A stretch of 64,000 nucleotides of DNA from Sipunculus nudus (GCA_026874595.1 CM049320.1:26579214-26643213); one strand, 5' to 3'. Shown: positions 12,201 to 24,833, numbered from the stretch's first letter. Made by a program: numbers and translations. The notes: generated from the sequence alone by a model not told the origin.

Positions 12201-15200
12201 GTTTTACTTAAAAAAAATAGTCATTATATGTTAATAGTGTTTCTGTAATTATTAAGAAGTGGAAAGCTTATCACCATCAGACACAATTTTTATGTAGAAA
12301 AATGTCACACAGCAAGTTTAGGATATTGTTTTCAGGTTCAGAATTCTCATGCATTGGATAGGATTAAGCACAAAACATTAACATAGTGCGCACACCACCT
12401 GGTGATTGCAACACCTAACTTTACAAACCTATTTTGTTTCAAGCCTCTAAGCAGTGTTTCTTTCATGTTTCATCTCACTGTTTTGGAGTTCTTGTGCTTT
12501 TGTAAGATCAGAAATTTTAAAAACAAATTTCTGACTGACTCATCACCCACGTCACCACTTTAATAATACATTAGCATTTGCAATTTGTGTATAGGTATTA
12601 TATGTCATGCTGTTGGTTCATTTTGGCAGAATCATAAAGTTCCTATGCAAAACCATCCTGGTACATGAAATTACAACATCTAATACACCTGTTTTATGTT
12701 TTAGTATTTCTGTGTGTGAGCAAACAGTCCATGTGTGTTTGTTTACAATAACAAGATTGCTTGATTAAAATATTTTGGTTGGCTTATATTCTCAAGGCTG
12801 AAATTTCATGATTTCTTCATTTTGTACTTTCTGATGGGTTTAATTTTCACAATCCCACCAGAAAAAAATCCAAGTACACCAGTATTACTATTTGTATCCG
12901 CCAAAACAAAGTTTTGTGGATACTATGTTTTTGACTTGGTCCACCGCCGCTGCGTTTGTTTCCTGAGAACTCCTCTGAGACTACTGGACAGATTTTTCCC
13001 AGACTTGCACCAATTATCGGGTCACATGTGAACTGGTGCCTAACCAATTGGCCTTGACCTCTGACCTTTCCTCTCTGCCCAGCATCCGTTTGTGCGTCTG
13101 TTTCCACACATAAACCCACATATCCCTTGTCGACTACCCGTATTCTATTTATTATATGATAGGACTAAATCTCATTTATTTCTGTTACCATCTTTATATT
13201 ATTATAATAATCATGTGTGTTTGCATGAGCCAGTTCAATAATCATGCACAGATTAGGCTGCTGTTTCCAGAGATGTGATAACTAATCCATTTGTTCAGAT
13301 GCATCATCCCCTCTGGTTCATCTATGTGTATGAGGCAACTTGTTTCATATTTGCGATTATTTCACATTTGCCAATATCTCAAAATTAAAACCCTCGCGAA
13401 CAAAAAGGCAACCACAATATTGGTAGATACCATGACATGTTTGAGAGAAACACTACGTTCCTGGTATGTGAATAGGTCCCTTTAACATTTGCACACAAAA
13501 AAAATTGGTATATAGTTTGTAGAAAATTCTGTGCTTGTGCTGTTCACCGGTGATTGTGCTGCTCTCTGTCTGACATATTTCCATGCAGAATTCATAGCAA
13601 TAATCAAAAATTAAAAAATTATAAGCAGTAAGCCATGAAATGTGGTGCATTTGTCATATTCTAATTTGTCATTTGACCAATGTAGATCCAACAGGACCAA
13701 AACTAAATTTAATTTAATCATCTTTCATTTTCTTAAAATTTACCAGTTTTTGACATTATGCATTTCTAATGATTATAACCTTTCATAAGCTTTCATAAGC
13801 TAATTGAAATTTTCAGTAAATTATTTTAAAAAAATTGTACTACATGCTACCTTTAATATTTAGAAAATAAACATGTCATATCATTAAATATTGTAATTAA
13901 AATTGCCAGTTACTGTAGAACAGCTTATTCAGTCTAGGCCCATACCAAACAAAAGCTCATATGTTGCTGTGATCTTAACAAGAATATTGCTATGAATTTT
14001 ATCTGAAGCTTTTCCTCATCCTGTACTATATATTTGCTTTTCTGCTTGGCACTTTCAGGTGGCTTCAACCACTTATTTAACCCCAGTAGCAATCCCACAA
14101 TTCCACCAGCATTCCATAAGCGTGAAAAACGGCCACTAATAAGTCCAGCAAGGTTAAAACTAGACAGCGGCCAGAGGAGACAGAGAAACTCACAACCAGT
14201 TGTGTATGGACTATTTGCACCAACCAGTGAGTAGTTATGTAGGGAAAGATAATTAATATTTATGATTTAAATATTTCTGAAGGTAATTTGAACATGTATT
14301 GGATTTTAATTCCAGTTTTCACTTTTGTTGAAATAACAAGATTGGCACATATGTAGCATGCATTGAAAGGGATTTTGAAAAACAATAAAACTTGTGTAAA
14401 TTTTCTACATTTTCAATTTTGGAAGAATATTAGTGATTTCTGTTGTTGTACAATGAAGTCTTTCAGCTTAGTGTTAGAAGTCACATAATTAGCAAAAGAT
14501 GGCTGTGGGTTGCAGTACATTCTGTCATTTTGATCAAGCAGAAAGAACATTTTTAAATAAATAGAAAACTTAAAATTTTTATTTTTTTTTCTGTTCTATT
14601 TCCTTATTGTTTCTTTTACTCTGTGCACTATAGATTTGCAAATTTGGGCATATATTTTTTCTTCTAAATTATGTTCCTTTTTATTAGTTTCTCTACTTCC
14701 ATAATTTTTGTGGCAAATTTTTGTGACACATTTATTGACCATTACTACAGAGGCCCCGTCAATCAGACAGAAGGGCGATGATGAACTATCAATACATAAT
14801 GAGGGCTGGAGAACAGGCCAGGAAACACACAGTGACTGGTCCTCTAAGAAATCTGCTGGCTTATACCCTGCAGATACCACAGTCAAAACTCCATCTGAAC
14901 AAAGTGAGAGAGTCATAGAAAACAGTACGTGTGTTATTCGTAAATATTTACTGAAACGTGTTTATGTGATGGATTTGTTTAAAGCATGAAGCCGAAATCC
15001 CATTTGTATATTTGCACCCTTCCGCCAGAGGTTATTTCTGCTCAAAACATACCTCTTCCAGCTAGGAAATGTTTGATGGCAGGGACTACTTGTCTGAACT
15101 GTCAAACTTGGAAATCCAAATTTGACACCATTCAAGGAAACACCTTCTGTGCACTTTGCATGTGCACATGCACACAAAATTTTTATAATTTTGTCACCTG

Positions 15201-18200
15201 TGTTCTTGAAATTTGCCTTGAAACGATTCTGAGCCTACATACTTTAACAGACTGCCTTACCCTCTACACTACATTAATACTGACACTGCTGGTTTATTTA
15301 GAAGCCCCAGTACATTGTTGGACTAAGATTTCTACGTCCACAAACCCTAACAAGTAGTGTCGTACCCTTGTGTGTTTCTGTGCAGTGAGGGATATTTGGA
15401 AAAGTTGCTTCAAACTCTTTATTTCATACATGGATTGCACTCCTTCTGTAGTTCTGGCTATTCACCAGTGGTTCTATGACTCCTTCAGATTAATCCCTGC
15501 TAGATTTGCCATGCTTTTCTGATATAATATATAGCTGCAAAGGCGTATGCATATTGGCAAGAATGCTCAGACCACTGAAAGTGGGGTATAGTGGTTTTCA
15601 AACTTGGATGCACCGTGTGATACCCAGCTCTATTTTTCCTGAACATAATATAGCAGGTAGTGGTTTGGTGAAATGAGTCACAATGAATGAAGTGTAATCA
15701 CAGAATTTACAAAGATTGTAATATAGGTGGACTGGGAAAAGTGTGCTCTGACATAGTGAGCTTATGAGTCAAAAAGACATCCCAAAGACAATAAATTGAA
15801 GCTAATTGCTTGGAATTCTTACATTCAGGTACAAACACTATAAAATTCACTTCTGTGGGATTACAGTGCATGCATGCATATATGAGGAAGGCTACATGGG
15901 TTTTACATATGGAAAAAAAATTCGATTTTTTTTTCTGATTTTCATGAAGTGATTTTTGATAATAAAAATTCAAAATATAAATTAAGCTTATGGTAGTATA
16001 AATTACTTTTAAAACAGTCTTCTCAGAAGTACGGTAGAAGTGATATTTTTACATTTTGATTCTTTCATGATATATTTTAAAAAATATATAATAATGAAAT
16101 GATAATAAAAATCGTATTAATAATAAAAATATAAAACACAATTCATGAAAGATAGTATTATTTCCCAATCTACCCACAAAATATTCAGGTTTTTATAAAA
16201 TACTTATGTGCGGTATTGTAAAGAATATTTTTTGTAAAATCAAAAACTTTGCTGATTTTATTAAAAGACATTTAATCAAAGCACTCACTTATAATCCTAT
16301 ATTTTCAAGTGAAACATATTTGATAGAAATATGTTTCTTCATGAGTGTTTGAACTGGGAAATTGTAATACAGACCTGTGGATATCTCTACTTTATAATGT
16401 CATGATGGGGTTTATTCAAAGGAAATCTTTTTGTGTTTTGAACTGCACAAACTTACAATTAACCTCTCTTGTTATGGTAACATGTGCATATATCTAAGTG
16501 TTTGCATTTCAGTATATAAAGAAAGCTTGATACATTTAAATTAATAAGTTAGGAATGAAAAGTTAATAAATAAATGTTTGCACACTAATACAAGAAGTTG
16601 CTGTATGCTGTATTAACTTGATATGAGTGATTGATAATATTCAGCGTAAACAATTGTTTTGTTTGTGACTAGAAGAAAACTCAAATAACAAATTATGACA
16701 GCACAGTTTCAGATTACAACACCACAAATAGTGGCCAAGTGAATGTTGAAATATAATCGCTGGCATGGTATAATTTCATTGGCTTAATAGTTATCTGGTA
16801 TGCTTGCTTAAGTTGTGCCTCTTGCTTCCTGCACTGCAGTCTCAATTGTTTAATATTGAATGCTTCTGCTGTATCAGTACCTTTACCATGAGTATGGTCA
16901 TGTCACATGATGTGCTTATATTATCTGTTGTTAATTATAACAACTCATAATAAACTATTTTTGGCATGTAAACATCATCTGTTCACTAGTGTAATTAATT
17001 TGCCATGGTGTCCTGTAGAAATTATTGTAAACAAGTGGTTGTTATTGTAAAATAAGAAAAAAAAATGTCCCAAGAATTGCCCAGGAAATCCTTAAAAACT
17101 AAAAATATAATTGACAGATCTTTTTCAAACTCTCCCTGCAGTTAGAAGTCCGTAAGAGAATAAAGCTTATTAAAAATGGGATCATGACCTTTTTAGGTCA
17201 GCATCCATGGTCAGTTTGTCTGTCTGTCTATTAGACTGGCACATTTTGACACCATTGTACATACAAATATGAAATTAGGTATGCAATTAGATGTCCCTAG
17301 GATCTCTTACCAAACCTAGAATTAAATCAACATGGATTTGTTCCTTTGAGGAATTTAAGTAAAAACCTCAATTTTTCATTAAAAAAACCTGTTGTAACAC
17401 TTCACATCTACCTTTGATCAAAACCATTAATGTTAACTTGTTCATATTTGGCATATAAATATATACATATACATATATATATATATATAATCTGAAAAAT
17501 TAACATTTTAGGATTTTTTTGGCGATATTAAGACTGTAGAGTTTGTAATTTCTAACTTTACCTCTGCCCTTCAAAGAAGGCATATAAGCAAGATTTTCAT
17601 CAATAAAGATTTAATTAAAAATGGGACTACATTTAATATTGTTATGTACTGCATTTAAAGGATTATCACAGATTTCTGTATACCTTCTGCAGGGTGTGAA
17701 ATCTTCACATAATTTTATCATTAAAATTTCCCCTGTGTTTCATTTTTTCTGTTTGTGAAACAGTTCGTACTCTTATTGTGGCCTAACCCTAACCATCCAC
17801 ATACCTCTGTGTATATTACCAATGAATCTTTGTGTGTTGTTTACATACACCAGGGCTGATCAAACATTGATGTATACTTTACAACAGTGAAGCCTGCATG
17901 CTGTGTTTTATTGTAGCCAATATGTCCAATCCGATTCAAAGGAGCCCTCTTTATTTACATTGTCATACAAAACTGGGGTCTGAAGGGGGTAAGAAATTTT
18001 ATAAATGTCTTCCTCGTAGATGGCATGCCTAGCCTACCTTGTCATGCATATACAATTGAGTCTGTGTGGGGAGGAATGTTTTAGAAATATCTTTTCAGAA
18101 GAAAGAATACTGTGTTGTTCAAGTAAACATTATGTTAACTTCCTCGTCTTTTGTGAATAAGACAGATGATTCCCCACAAGTTATTTAAGCATACCTGGCT

Positions 18201-18907
18201 AGGTTCATCATACTTAGTTCATGTTTCATAACACATGACCGAACCATAGAGTTGTCTCTTTACAGTAAACCAGGGGTGGATCTAGAGTATTAGGAGCCAT
18301 AACCAACCTGATCCCCTTAATTGGGAGGAATTATAGTTTCAGCAGTGTCCCCCCCCCCCCCCCCCCTCACCCCCCTGATTTTTTAAGGCTGTCCCCATCT
18401 CCCTATACCCAGAGCTGCAGAACATTTTCATGAAGAAGTTGTGATGATATGTTGTAGGAACCCTGTGTATTTAATTTCATTTAGGCATAAAACAATCAAT
18501 TAATCAGCTAATAGCTAGAATCCTGTATGAGTTAGAAATAATAACTTTATAAACTTTATAAAGTGATAAATAACTTGAATGCTATTGCTCTTTGTCCACA
18601 CTTTAGTTGCTCTTTGTCCTATGACATTGTAATATATATATATATATATATATAAAATACCGTTTAGTTGTAGATTTAACCTTTATTTTCTTTTTCAGAG
18701 AAGAAGACCAGTCTATGGATGCGTTGCCTGCTCGGTATCAGCATTGGGGTGAACCTCGCTTTGATCCTGTATGCCGTTGGTTTCCTTACTTACCTACAGG
18801 ACACTGTTTCTTTCCTGACTCAACCAATTTCTTTCACGGATATTACAGAGTTTGTGTTTGATTCACTGGAAAAAGTAAGGGAAGCAATAATAAAAGCCAC
18901 AGCGTAA
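115..18907 (+). CDS. TMEM201: TMEM201/SAMP1-like inner nuclear membrane protein (3' eight exons, 5' end outside window)
   Basis: Gene-level entry; exons 115-291, 2779-2982, 3890-4152, 4870-5085, 6461-6648, 14059-14226, 14751-14924 and 18699-18907, all with GT-AG borders and matching phases. The N-terminal part carries two CxxC pairs (CDSC, CRSC) around the LKVRQLADFVPYEE segment and a helix EVDAYQRHLEHVYK, the pattern I know from the Ima1 N-terminal zinc-binding domain of TMEM201/SAMP1. Four hydrophobic segments follow in exons 3-4, then a long Ser/Gln/Asn-rich linker, then one more hydrophobic segment in the last exon. In vertebrates this protein sits in the inner nuclear membrane and helps link the nucleus to the cytoskeleton; that role is inferred here from family membership. 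The initiating exon and first zinc ligands should lie left of the window. Family call fairly sure; exact exon usage not tested by RNA. Confidence 0.82.
875..1669. mobile_element. long-TIR MITE with TA target duplication
   Basis: Inverted ends TAGTCCRTTCCAGCACCCC continue through a CTGTCCACCTGTTTTTT stretch. Weaker inverted similarity runs inwards to about 990 on the left and 1560 on the right. TA lies at 873-874 and 1670-1671. No transposase frame is seen, so it is non-autonomous; the TA target suggests Tc1/mariner-type mobilisation. Confidence 0.72.
1905..2729. mobile_element. non-autonomous pogo/Tigger-like element
   Basis: Ends match CAGTRAMACCTGTST in inverted orientation and are flanked by TA on both sides (1903-1904, 2730-2731). 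CAGT...ACCTG ends with TA duplication are typical of pogo/Tigger-type Tc1/mariner elements. No coding capacity is visible. Confidence 0.65.
2779..2982 (+). CDS. TMEM201: TMEM201 exon b (second CxxC pair, Pro/Glu-rich end)
   Basis: 68 codons, phase 0 to 0; acceptor ttttacag, donor gtaagt. Encodes NQFASEVDAYQRHLEHVYKL followed by CRSC and a basic stretch, then an acidic/proline-rich tail (EEEPPPVPPEPAPEEPP). The helix plus CxxC continues the Ima1_N domain. Confidence 0.82.
2983..3889. other. TMEM201 intron with dispersed repeat copy and poly-C
   Basis: Contains one copy of a repeat also seen at 5270-5620 and 6040-6390, a poly-C run at about 3293-3312, and a repeat with AAACCCTAGCGAACAAA at about 3810-3873 ending just before the next exon. 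Confidence 0.5.
3050..3350 (+). repeat. dispersed repeat, copy 1
   Basis: Shares GAAATTTTCAGGG, a stretch around a diverged TTGGTGTGGATC, GGAATATGGGC and an end resembling GCATTCCTTNNAATGC with copies at 5270-5620 (inverted) and 6040-6390. Confidence 0.5.
3890..4152 (+). CDS. TMEM201: TMEM201 exon c (two transmembrane segments)
   Basis: 263 nt, phase 0 in, phase 2 out; acceptor caatttcag, donor gtatgt. Two hydrophobic segments are visible, around IRLLLAASMISAACLSA and AAFTMILLGFLFTVSAIYL, separated by about 40 residues. Confidence 0.8.
4522..4649. mobile_element. 128-bp hAT-type MITE with perfect 8-bp TSD
   Basis: Inverted ends AGTGATGTAG / CTACATCACT flanked on both sides by TGTATATC (4514-4521 and 4650-4657). 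The interior carries degenerate repeats of AAGTCC/GAGTCC. An 8-bp duplication is the hAT signature. It lies in a TMEM201 intron. Confidence 0.75.
4870..5085 (+). CDS. TMEM201: TMEM201 exon d (two transmembrane segments)
   Basis: 216 nt; acceptor gattttag, donor gtagg. A split Trp codon (TG|G) joins it to exon c. Hydrophobic stretches around VLDCFAWLGLILS and YVLLVTIITYITLLLALM are followed by a basic end. Confidence 0.8.
5270..5620 (-). repeat. dispersed repeat, copy 2 (inverted)
   Basis: Reverse complement carries TTGGTGTGGATC, GGAACATCACCAAGGAAC and GGAATGCAG ends like copies 1 and 3. Confidence 0.45.
6040..6390 (+). repeat. dispersed repeat, copy 3
   Basis: Same family as copy 1: starts near ATAACTCAAGCAGTC, carries TTGGTGTGGATC and ends near GCATTCCTTCTAATGC. 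Confidence 0.5.
6461..6648 (+). CDS. TMEM201: TMEM201 exon e (Ser/acidic linker)
   Basis: 188 nt, in phase with exon d (AG|A, Arg) and ending phase 1; acceptor attcacacag, donor gtaagt. Encodes a low-complexity Ser-rich then acidic segment (EDEEFSGDEDDNWDKYSDQL) ending in Gln/Asn runs. Likely disordered and nucleoplasm- or cytoplasm-facing by analogy to the family. Confidence 0.75.
6649..14058. other. 7.4-kb TMEM201 intron, repeat-rich
   Basis: Holds tandem repeat units at about 7690-8930, related fragments at 10200-10320 and 11850-11900, a (CCGT/CTGT)n tract at about 7615-7680, a hAT-like fragment at about 9690-9850, (CA)n at 10561-10583 and a hairpin at 12894-12923. No exon supported. Confidence 0.5.
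7690..8930 (+). repeat. two tandem units of about 680 bp
   Basis: Blocks around CATACAGTTAGATGT (about 7723 and 8404) and TACCTTAAATTTTGCCCAA (about 8150 and 8832) recur at a constant offset near 680 bp. A further diverged relative lies at about 17220-17400. Confidence 0.6.
14059..14226 (+). CDS. TMEM201: TMEM201 exon f (basic linker)
   Basis: 168 nt, phase 1 to 1; acceptor actttcag, donor gtgagt. Encodes SGFNHLFNPSSNPTIPPAFH and a basic, proline-containing stretch. It is preceded by a 7.4 kb intron full of repeats. Supported by phase and splice sites more than by homology. Confidence 0.68.
14751..14924 (+). CDS. TMEM201: TMEM201 exon g (polar linker)
   Basis: 174 nt, phase 1 to 1; acceptor attactacag, donor gtacgt. 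Encodes a polar, low-complexity stretch (APSIRQKGDDELSIHNEGW). The frame is open and phases match both neighbours; there is no domain signal. Confidence 0.6.
14925..18698. other. 3.8-kb TMEM201 intron
   Basis: AT-rich. Contains a relative of the 7690-8930 repeat near 17220-17400, a CAGGGGTGGATCTAGAG transposon-like end at about 18270, a poly-C run at about 18350-18366 and (TA)n at about 18630-18655. No exon seen. Confidence 0.45.
18699..18907 (+). CDS. TMEM201: TMEM201 last exon (C-terminal transmembrane segment)
   Basis: 209 nt ending in TAA at 18905-18907; acceptor ctttttcag, phase 1. Encodes a basic KKKTSLWMR lead-in, a hydrophobic helix (CLLGISIGVNLALILYAVGF) and a short tail ending KATA. 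A C-terminal membrane segment after a long linker fits the TMEM201 layout. Confidence 0.78.
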
Positions 18908-19030
18908 GACAGAAGTACTAAAAGAGTATTTATTTTTCATAACCATCTCATTGACGCTTGGCATTGATGAATCAGCCATTGGTCTGCTCATAAAATGTTG
19001 TAAATTTACATTCAGAGTTGTCATTACCTC

Positions 19031-20476
19031 ATTAAATAAGCAATTCCCACAGAAGTTTGAATTCTTGGGATTTATGGGAAATACCAGGAATTACTGAAAA
19101 TGGTAGGATTTATAGTCACACCTTTCTACACTTTGATTTTCTTCATTAGATTTCAAAATCATTTTAAAAATTATTATTATGCAATTACTAAAACTCTTAC
19201 CTGTTTTCTAAATTCAAATCTTTATTAAAAGCCAAATCCACAACTTAAATGTAATAATTGTGCCAGAAGAAACCAAGTTTCCTAATATGGGCACCACAAA
19301 GGGTCTACAAAACATTCATTATGAGGTCAGTTTCAGCTAATGATGTAATCATGTGTACTTCCTCCCCCACAAATCTGCATTTATAAAGTAGAAATAATAA
19401 CAAATGTAGACCTTATTAAGACCTGAAATAATTAAACCTTTGTAATGGTTTTAAGGATTGATAAATCTCCTGAACGTTACTCTTATACCATAAAAATATT
19501 GTGAGCTGTTACTTTCAAAAGATGGTTAAAATCTTATTCAGAGGACTATATGGACTTGCATTTAAAGGTGAGCAAAAATCAAATGTTTGTTATCTTGAGA
19601 GAGATTGAGGAATTATGACATATTAAGATATCATTTTACAACATGTTTATCTGTTTACACGTGTAAACCTATAAGATATATTCAGGAATATATTCAGCCA
19701 GCTGCAAATCGCAGCATTCTCATTTAACTGACTTGTACAATTTAGGTTGTTAATATTGTTAATGTTATAGTCAGTGTGTGCACGCACACATATACATGGT
19801 ATTCAACCTAATTAGCAAATTGGTTTGTAACTTTTTAAGTATATGGGGTATCTGACTTACGGAGCATTGCCCTGCGCCCATTTTTGGCTGAGAATTGACC
19901 GACTTGATTAGTGTTTTAATCACTGTCCTGACTGACAGACCAATCCATCCAGTAAGTTCCAATCAATTTAGGCACATACATACAAATATAAATATTAATC
20001 TTAAGGTCAACAAGTTTCTGGTTTGATGAAATTATAATCTGTATTATATATAGAAACATGAGAGGGAAGAAGATGCATTTATGAATGTATGGTGTTAGGG
20101 AATATGCATGCTTAATGCCTTGACAAGCTTTTATGTAGTAATAATATATTAATATCTTAACGATTTTCAGGATCACAGATCTCAAAAATGTGAACCTTAC
20201 GTTTTACAATTTTTGTATATTCTATCTTTTAAAAAGAGAAACATGGACCGCAAGTAAATTATTCTAAATATGATGTACCTATTGTAGTTTTAAATAATGG
20301 CGTGGCTCTTTTTATTATTTGAGCTTTTATTTTTGAAAGCAAGGGTAGATAAGACTTGAAAAGCAAACTACTATGGAGCCTGGTTTATCAAAACTCCTCA
20401 GATACCAGGCTTTGTACTGAAAAAATAGTGTCATCAGCTTTGTAATACGATACAAAGTCTGACGTTTGTTAATAAA
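19031..20476 (+). promoter_or_regulatory. candidate polyadenylation signals of TMEM201
   Basis: ATTAAA at 19031-19036 and AATAAA at 20471-20476 are the first plausible poly(A) hexamers downstream of the stop codon. Which one is used cannot be told from sequence. Confidence 0.25.
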
Positions 20477-22752
20477 AATGAATGTATGGATTAACCTTTG
20501 TAAAACACCCCCTTATTGTTAAGGCATCATAGAAATATGGCACATTGATTCATATGTCATTATGATTGTATTTACTTTATTTGTAATGGGCCATTTCTTT
20601 AAAATGAGATGTTTTACTTTTGTGAAAATTTCGGATAAATGGTGATGATTTCGGGTCTCAATTTTAAAAAAATTGACAAACAAAATTTTAGAAAAGGGCT
20701 GCTTTGATAAACTGTGCTCTTCTTATTATTGTATTTATTATTTATTTAATATGATAATTGGACAGCATTACCATATTCTCGCTCTAATAGTGAGAAATTA
20801 ATAGCAGCAGGTGTGGGTTACGCAATAGAGCGAATATTGATCGATTTAGAAGAAAAATTTACATTGGTTTGCTTCAGTGTACTGACAGACACGTTGGACA
20901 CTTGGTGTGTGACTCATAGAGGTCTATTCATTTGATTAATCCTTACCTCTGATTCAATTATCAATAAGTATTTCACACAAATGTATAAAAAAGTTATGGG
21001 TTTCTGCACGGAGAAACGCTGCCAGTTCACAGGTTCTGAATATGGACATCCTGGTTACAGTCTGTTTTGTTACTATACAGGTGTTGTGATTTATTAACGA
21101 GTTCAAAAACTAGGAAAATCAAAGCACGGAACACAGAAAAATCATCTGAGGCCTTGCAAGGTATACAGTATTTCACAGAATTGTTATACCAGTTAAAAAA
21201 AAGAAAGTCCAGTGACAAATTATGAAACCGTATTCAATGAATAACATTGTTACGTTGTTATGAGAACAGTGCATGATAAATTGATGAATGCCGACGTCAT
21301 GTTCCTTGAAATGTGGGAACAAAATAATATGGTAAAACGACGGATATAAACAGCAAAACATACACATAGTGGATTTTACAATCTTTGCTTTATGACATGT
21401 TTTAGGTGAAGAAAACAGGATGTTGAGTTTAAAAAAAAATAGAAGGATTAGTAATTGACTGACTCGCAAATGAAAGAGGTTGTACTATATAATATACATG
21501 AAGGCCTAATATCTTGACTTCTTAAGCTCAAGCGGAACTTTACACTGCTACACATTAAGCTATGAGCTATTAAGCTGACTCCATAGAAAACGTTAAGTGT
21601 ATGCAAGTTCCATATGTCATCAGTGTTAGGACACATTCAACGCAAAATGTCAGAGATACTTCTGTCTCATAATCACAATTGTCTTAGCTTCACTGGTAAC
21701 AATAGTATCCAAGTAACCAAGAGAACATACATGGAATAAATACGAGTCGGGGTTATGCAAGGCATATATATGACATATTTGACATATAAGCCCTGTTCGA
21801 CCTCCAGTCATAAATTCAACTAAAATGTGAATTTAATGTAAATTGCTGAGTCACGTATCACATCATTGAATCAGACACAACGCTTTGTTTACCCTGAGAA
21901 AGGGCCTGTCCTGTTAGATGGACAATTTTCAAGAATTTAAATGTTAAATAGATACTTCAGCAGAATAAATAATTTAAGGATTCAAGAAAACCATGAAATG
22001 TCATTATATAATCAGTTTTGGAGAACAGTTTTTTCTAAAAGATAAGTTATTTATGACTTTACAGTATTGATTATCAGTTTTTATGTTTGCCATATTAGGT
22101 GAACACATTGTTAGCTATGTGTCCAATATAATTCCAAGAAATAATGTCGTATATTAAATATATCCATATCGGGTTGTCTCTAACTGTACATGCAACTCAT
22201 GAATATCACGTAATGGTTAAAGCTACAAGTACGTTCAGGATTAATTTAATGATGTTGACTGTACCTGTTTTTTTTTATACCAAACATAGAGGCCCTCCAA
22301 CTGTGCCAGTAACCTGATTTTTATCAATGAGAACTATTTCTGTTTTGATAGATCGGAGAGTCTTATGATGTAGAGTGCTTAACGCTTAACTTGAACTGTT
22401 GGCTTACATGATTCTCAAGCCCAGTGTGACGGTTTCTTTGTTCTTTGATTCTTCGTTGTAATTATTATTAATACATGCATTTAACATAACTCCCATGATA
22501 TGTATATTTTAGTACAAATGCTGATAAATGGAGACAGTGGCTATTTATTACATTGACAATAAATGGTGAAAGAAAAAAAATATAGTCTTTATTTTCTTAA
22601 AACGAATGAACATGTCTGTATTCCATCCGTAATATGACAGTTAAATTGTGCTGAAGAAAGACCAATGGACTCTATTGTTAAGATTTTCCCTTGAAAATAT
22701 TGGTCCACATTGCTGCTACTACAACTACTATTTGGAGTAATAAGTATATCAT

Positions 22753-24833
22753 CAGTGGCGGATCCAGAGGGGTAGCTTTGGGGGCTGAAGCCCCCCCCCC
22801 CCCCCAAGACTGAAACATTGTTATCATTTTTTATCAGAGAAGATTTTATTTACATTATTTCCAGTTGCCGTCATACAAATATCACCCTTTCAACTGAAAA
22901 ACAAAAGTTGAAAACCCAAGGAATCGTTAGGAGAAACGCATGTCAACACCAGTATCAGGCATCTTTTTTATTCCCCCGCCGTTAGGAGAGAGGACTACTA
23001 AAATGGTCCGCGTCTGTCAGTCCTTCAATCCGTTCGTCCGTCCCGCATCATCACTGATGCCACACTATCATAGTTAAACATATGGCTGGAGACCATTGTG
23101 GCCCAAGGTCCTTGTTGTATTTTTAAATAATTAGTTGGGCATTTTCCAACATTGGTTATAGACATTAAAAATTTCGATCTACATGATCTATCAACCGTGA
23201 CTCCCTCAAGCATTTCTCATGGGATATGCCAGCTGTCCTTGGGCTTGGACATCTTGCTTGTGAACATGATTAAGCGTTAAAATAAAAAGCAAGCCTTATT
23301 CACCTGTCTTTATCCTAGGAATAAAGTAATGCATTTTTAATTTCAGACGTATATATAAAAGAGATCTGACGTTTGAACGCATTAAAGCAAAAATTATAGA
23401 CTAATGAAGCAACTGCACACGTGGAAAAGTAGTTCAGGCTATACCAGTTATTCAAAATAAACACTGGTGAGTAATGCCTTAAATAAGTAGTTGGAAAATA
23501 ATATTCAATCATGAGTTATTCGTTTGCCTTTTCAATGATGTTTAATGCAACTAAAATGTTGATATGTATAATTGTTTATTTTATGACTGATCATTTATTT
23601 GAGATTAAATAATGAACAAAATGTTGACATGGTTGGGCACTTGTGCTCACACCTCATGTTCATCTCTATACGATACCTAAAAAAGAGATTATTAATACAT
23701 GTATACCCAAGTCTTATTTTTATTTGTAAAGCGGTTGATAGAAAAAAATAATGTCCAGATCATTTATTCTTTTTACTATGAATTCCCCATTCATACTGTT
23801 TGCTCCAGTGAAGTTTTTATTTGCTATTTTTTATTTTGAGTTAATTATTCCTCTACGAAGCAAGGTTTTCGTGTTATTATCGACGTTGGTTGATTCGTCT
23901 GTTAGCAGCTGTACTCAACAGTTATAGACGGACTTATGAGGAGAGCCAGATATAAAAATCAATGTTTACCTGGATCACAGTAATATCACACAAATATATT
24001 TATAAAAAGACCGTCTTTATTTTTGGTTTTAGGGGAACCTTTTATTGGATATAAATTTCTGAAAGGGGCGAGCAGACCGGTTATGCAAAATTGAGTTGGT
24101 TAACTTGGCCCACATTTCTCTTGAATTTATATAATTCTCACTATAAACTGTAAATTCACAAAATATAAAATACACATAATATGAATTGTCTGACTTTAAA
24201 GTCTGCATTTACGTTTAGTCTCAACTTCGTTAATCAGTTTCCAGTTGTAAACTATATGTCTCCGGAAAATATTATGTTGCACAACTGTTCCCATTTACAA
24301 CAATTTCACAATTTACAAATTGTCAGATCGCATATGAAGTGGGAAAATGCAAAAGGTATATTTTGATATCTATAGCCTAGGAGTTATGTTTTGTTAGTTT
24401 CCAGGCTGCAACTTATTTAAACCGAAACTACGACTACATGTTTACAAGAGATTGAATGTGGCACTGGCCATTCGGTACCTCTTTCCCTCATCCATCAATA
24501 ACAGTTGATTTTTTTTAAAAATAATTATTCTGAAGTTTATGAACAGAAAAAGGGCAGTTTTTCGTTTTTAAAAAGGCAAAGAATTCAGTTTTTTTTCATA
24601 GGTACAAAGTGAATTAAATTCAAATAACGTGTCCAACGATTGACCGATTATAACCTTTTGAAATATAATATATATATATATATGTATATATTTATATATA
24701 TATATATATATATATACATAAAATAAGATAAATGTGTATGGCAAGTGCCTGCGCCAATATATATATATATATATTATGCAAAGTAACTACTAGCCCCCCC
24801 CCCCCCACTTGCAAAATCCTGGATCCGCCCCTG
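22753..24833. mobile_element. 2.1-kb TIR element (CAGNGGCGGATCCAG ends)
   Basis: Starts CAGTGGCGGATCCAG and ends with the reverse complement of CAGGGGCGGATCCAG, with poly-G/poly-C just inside both ends. TATCAT flanks both sides (22747-22752, 24834-24839). The ends resemble hAT-type termini, but a 6-bp rather than 8-bp duplication leaves the class open. No transposase frame recognised; (TA)n at about 24670-24716 lies inside. Confidence 0.62.

Noticed and set aside
19916-21640. Several minus-strand frames of 60-98 codons
   Set aside because: Low-complexity, Phe/Ile/Leu-rich readings of AT-rich DNA with no splice or homology support.
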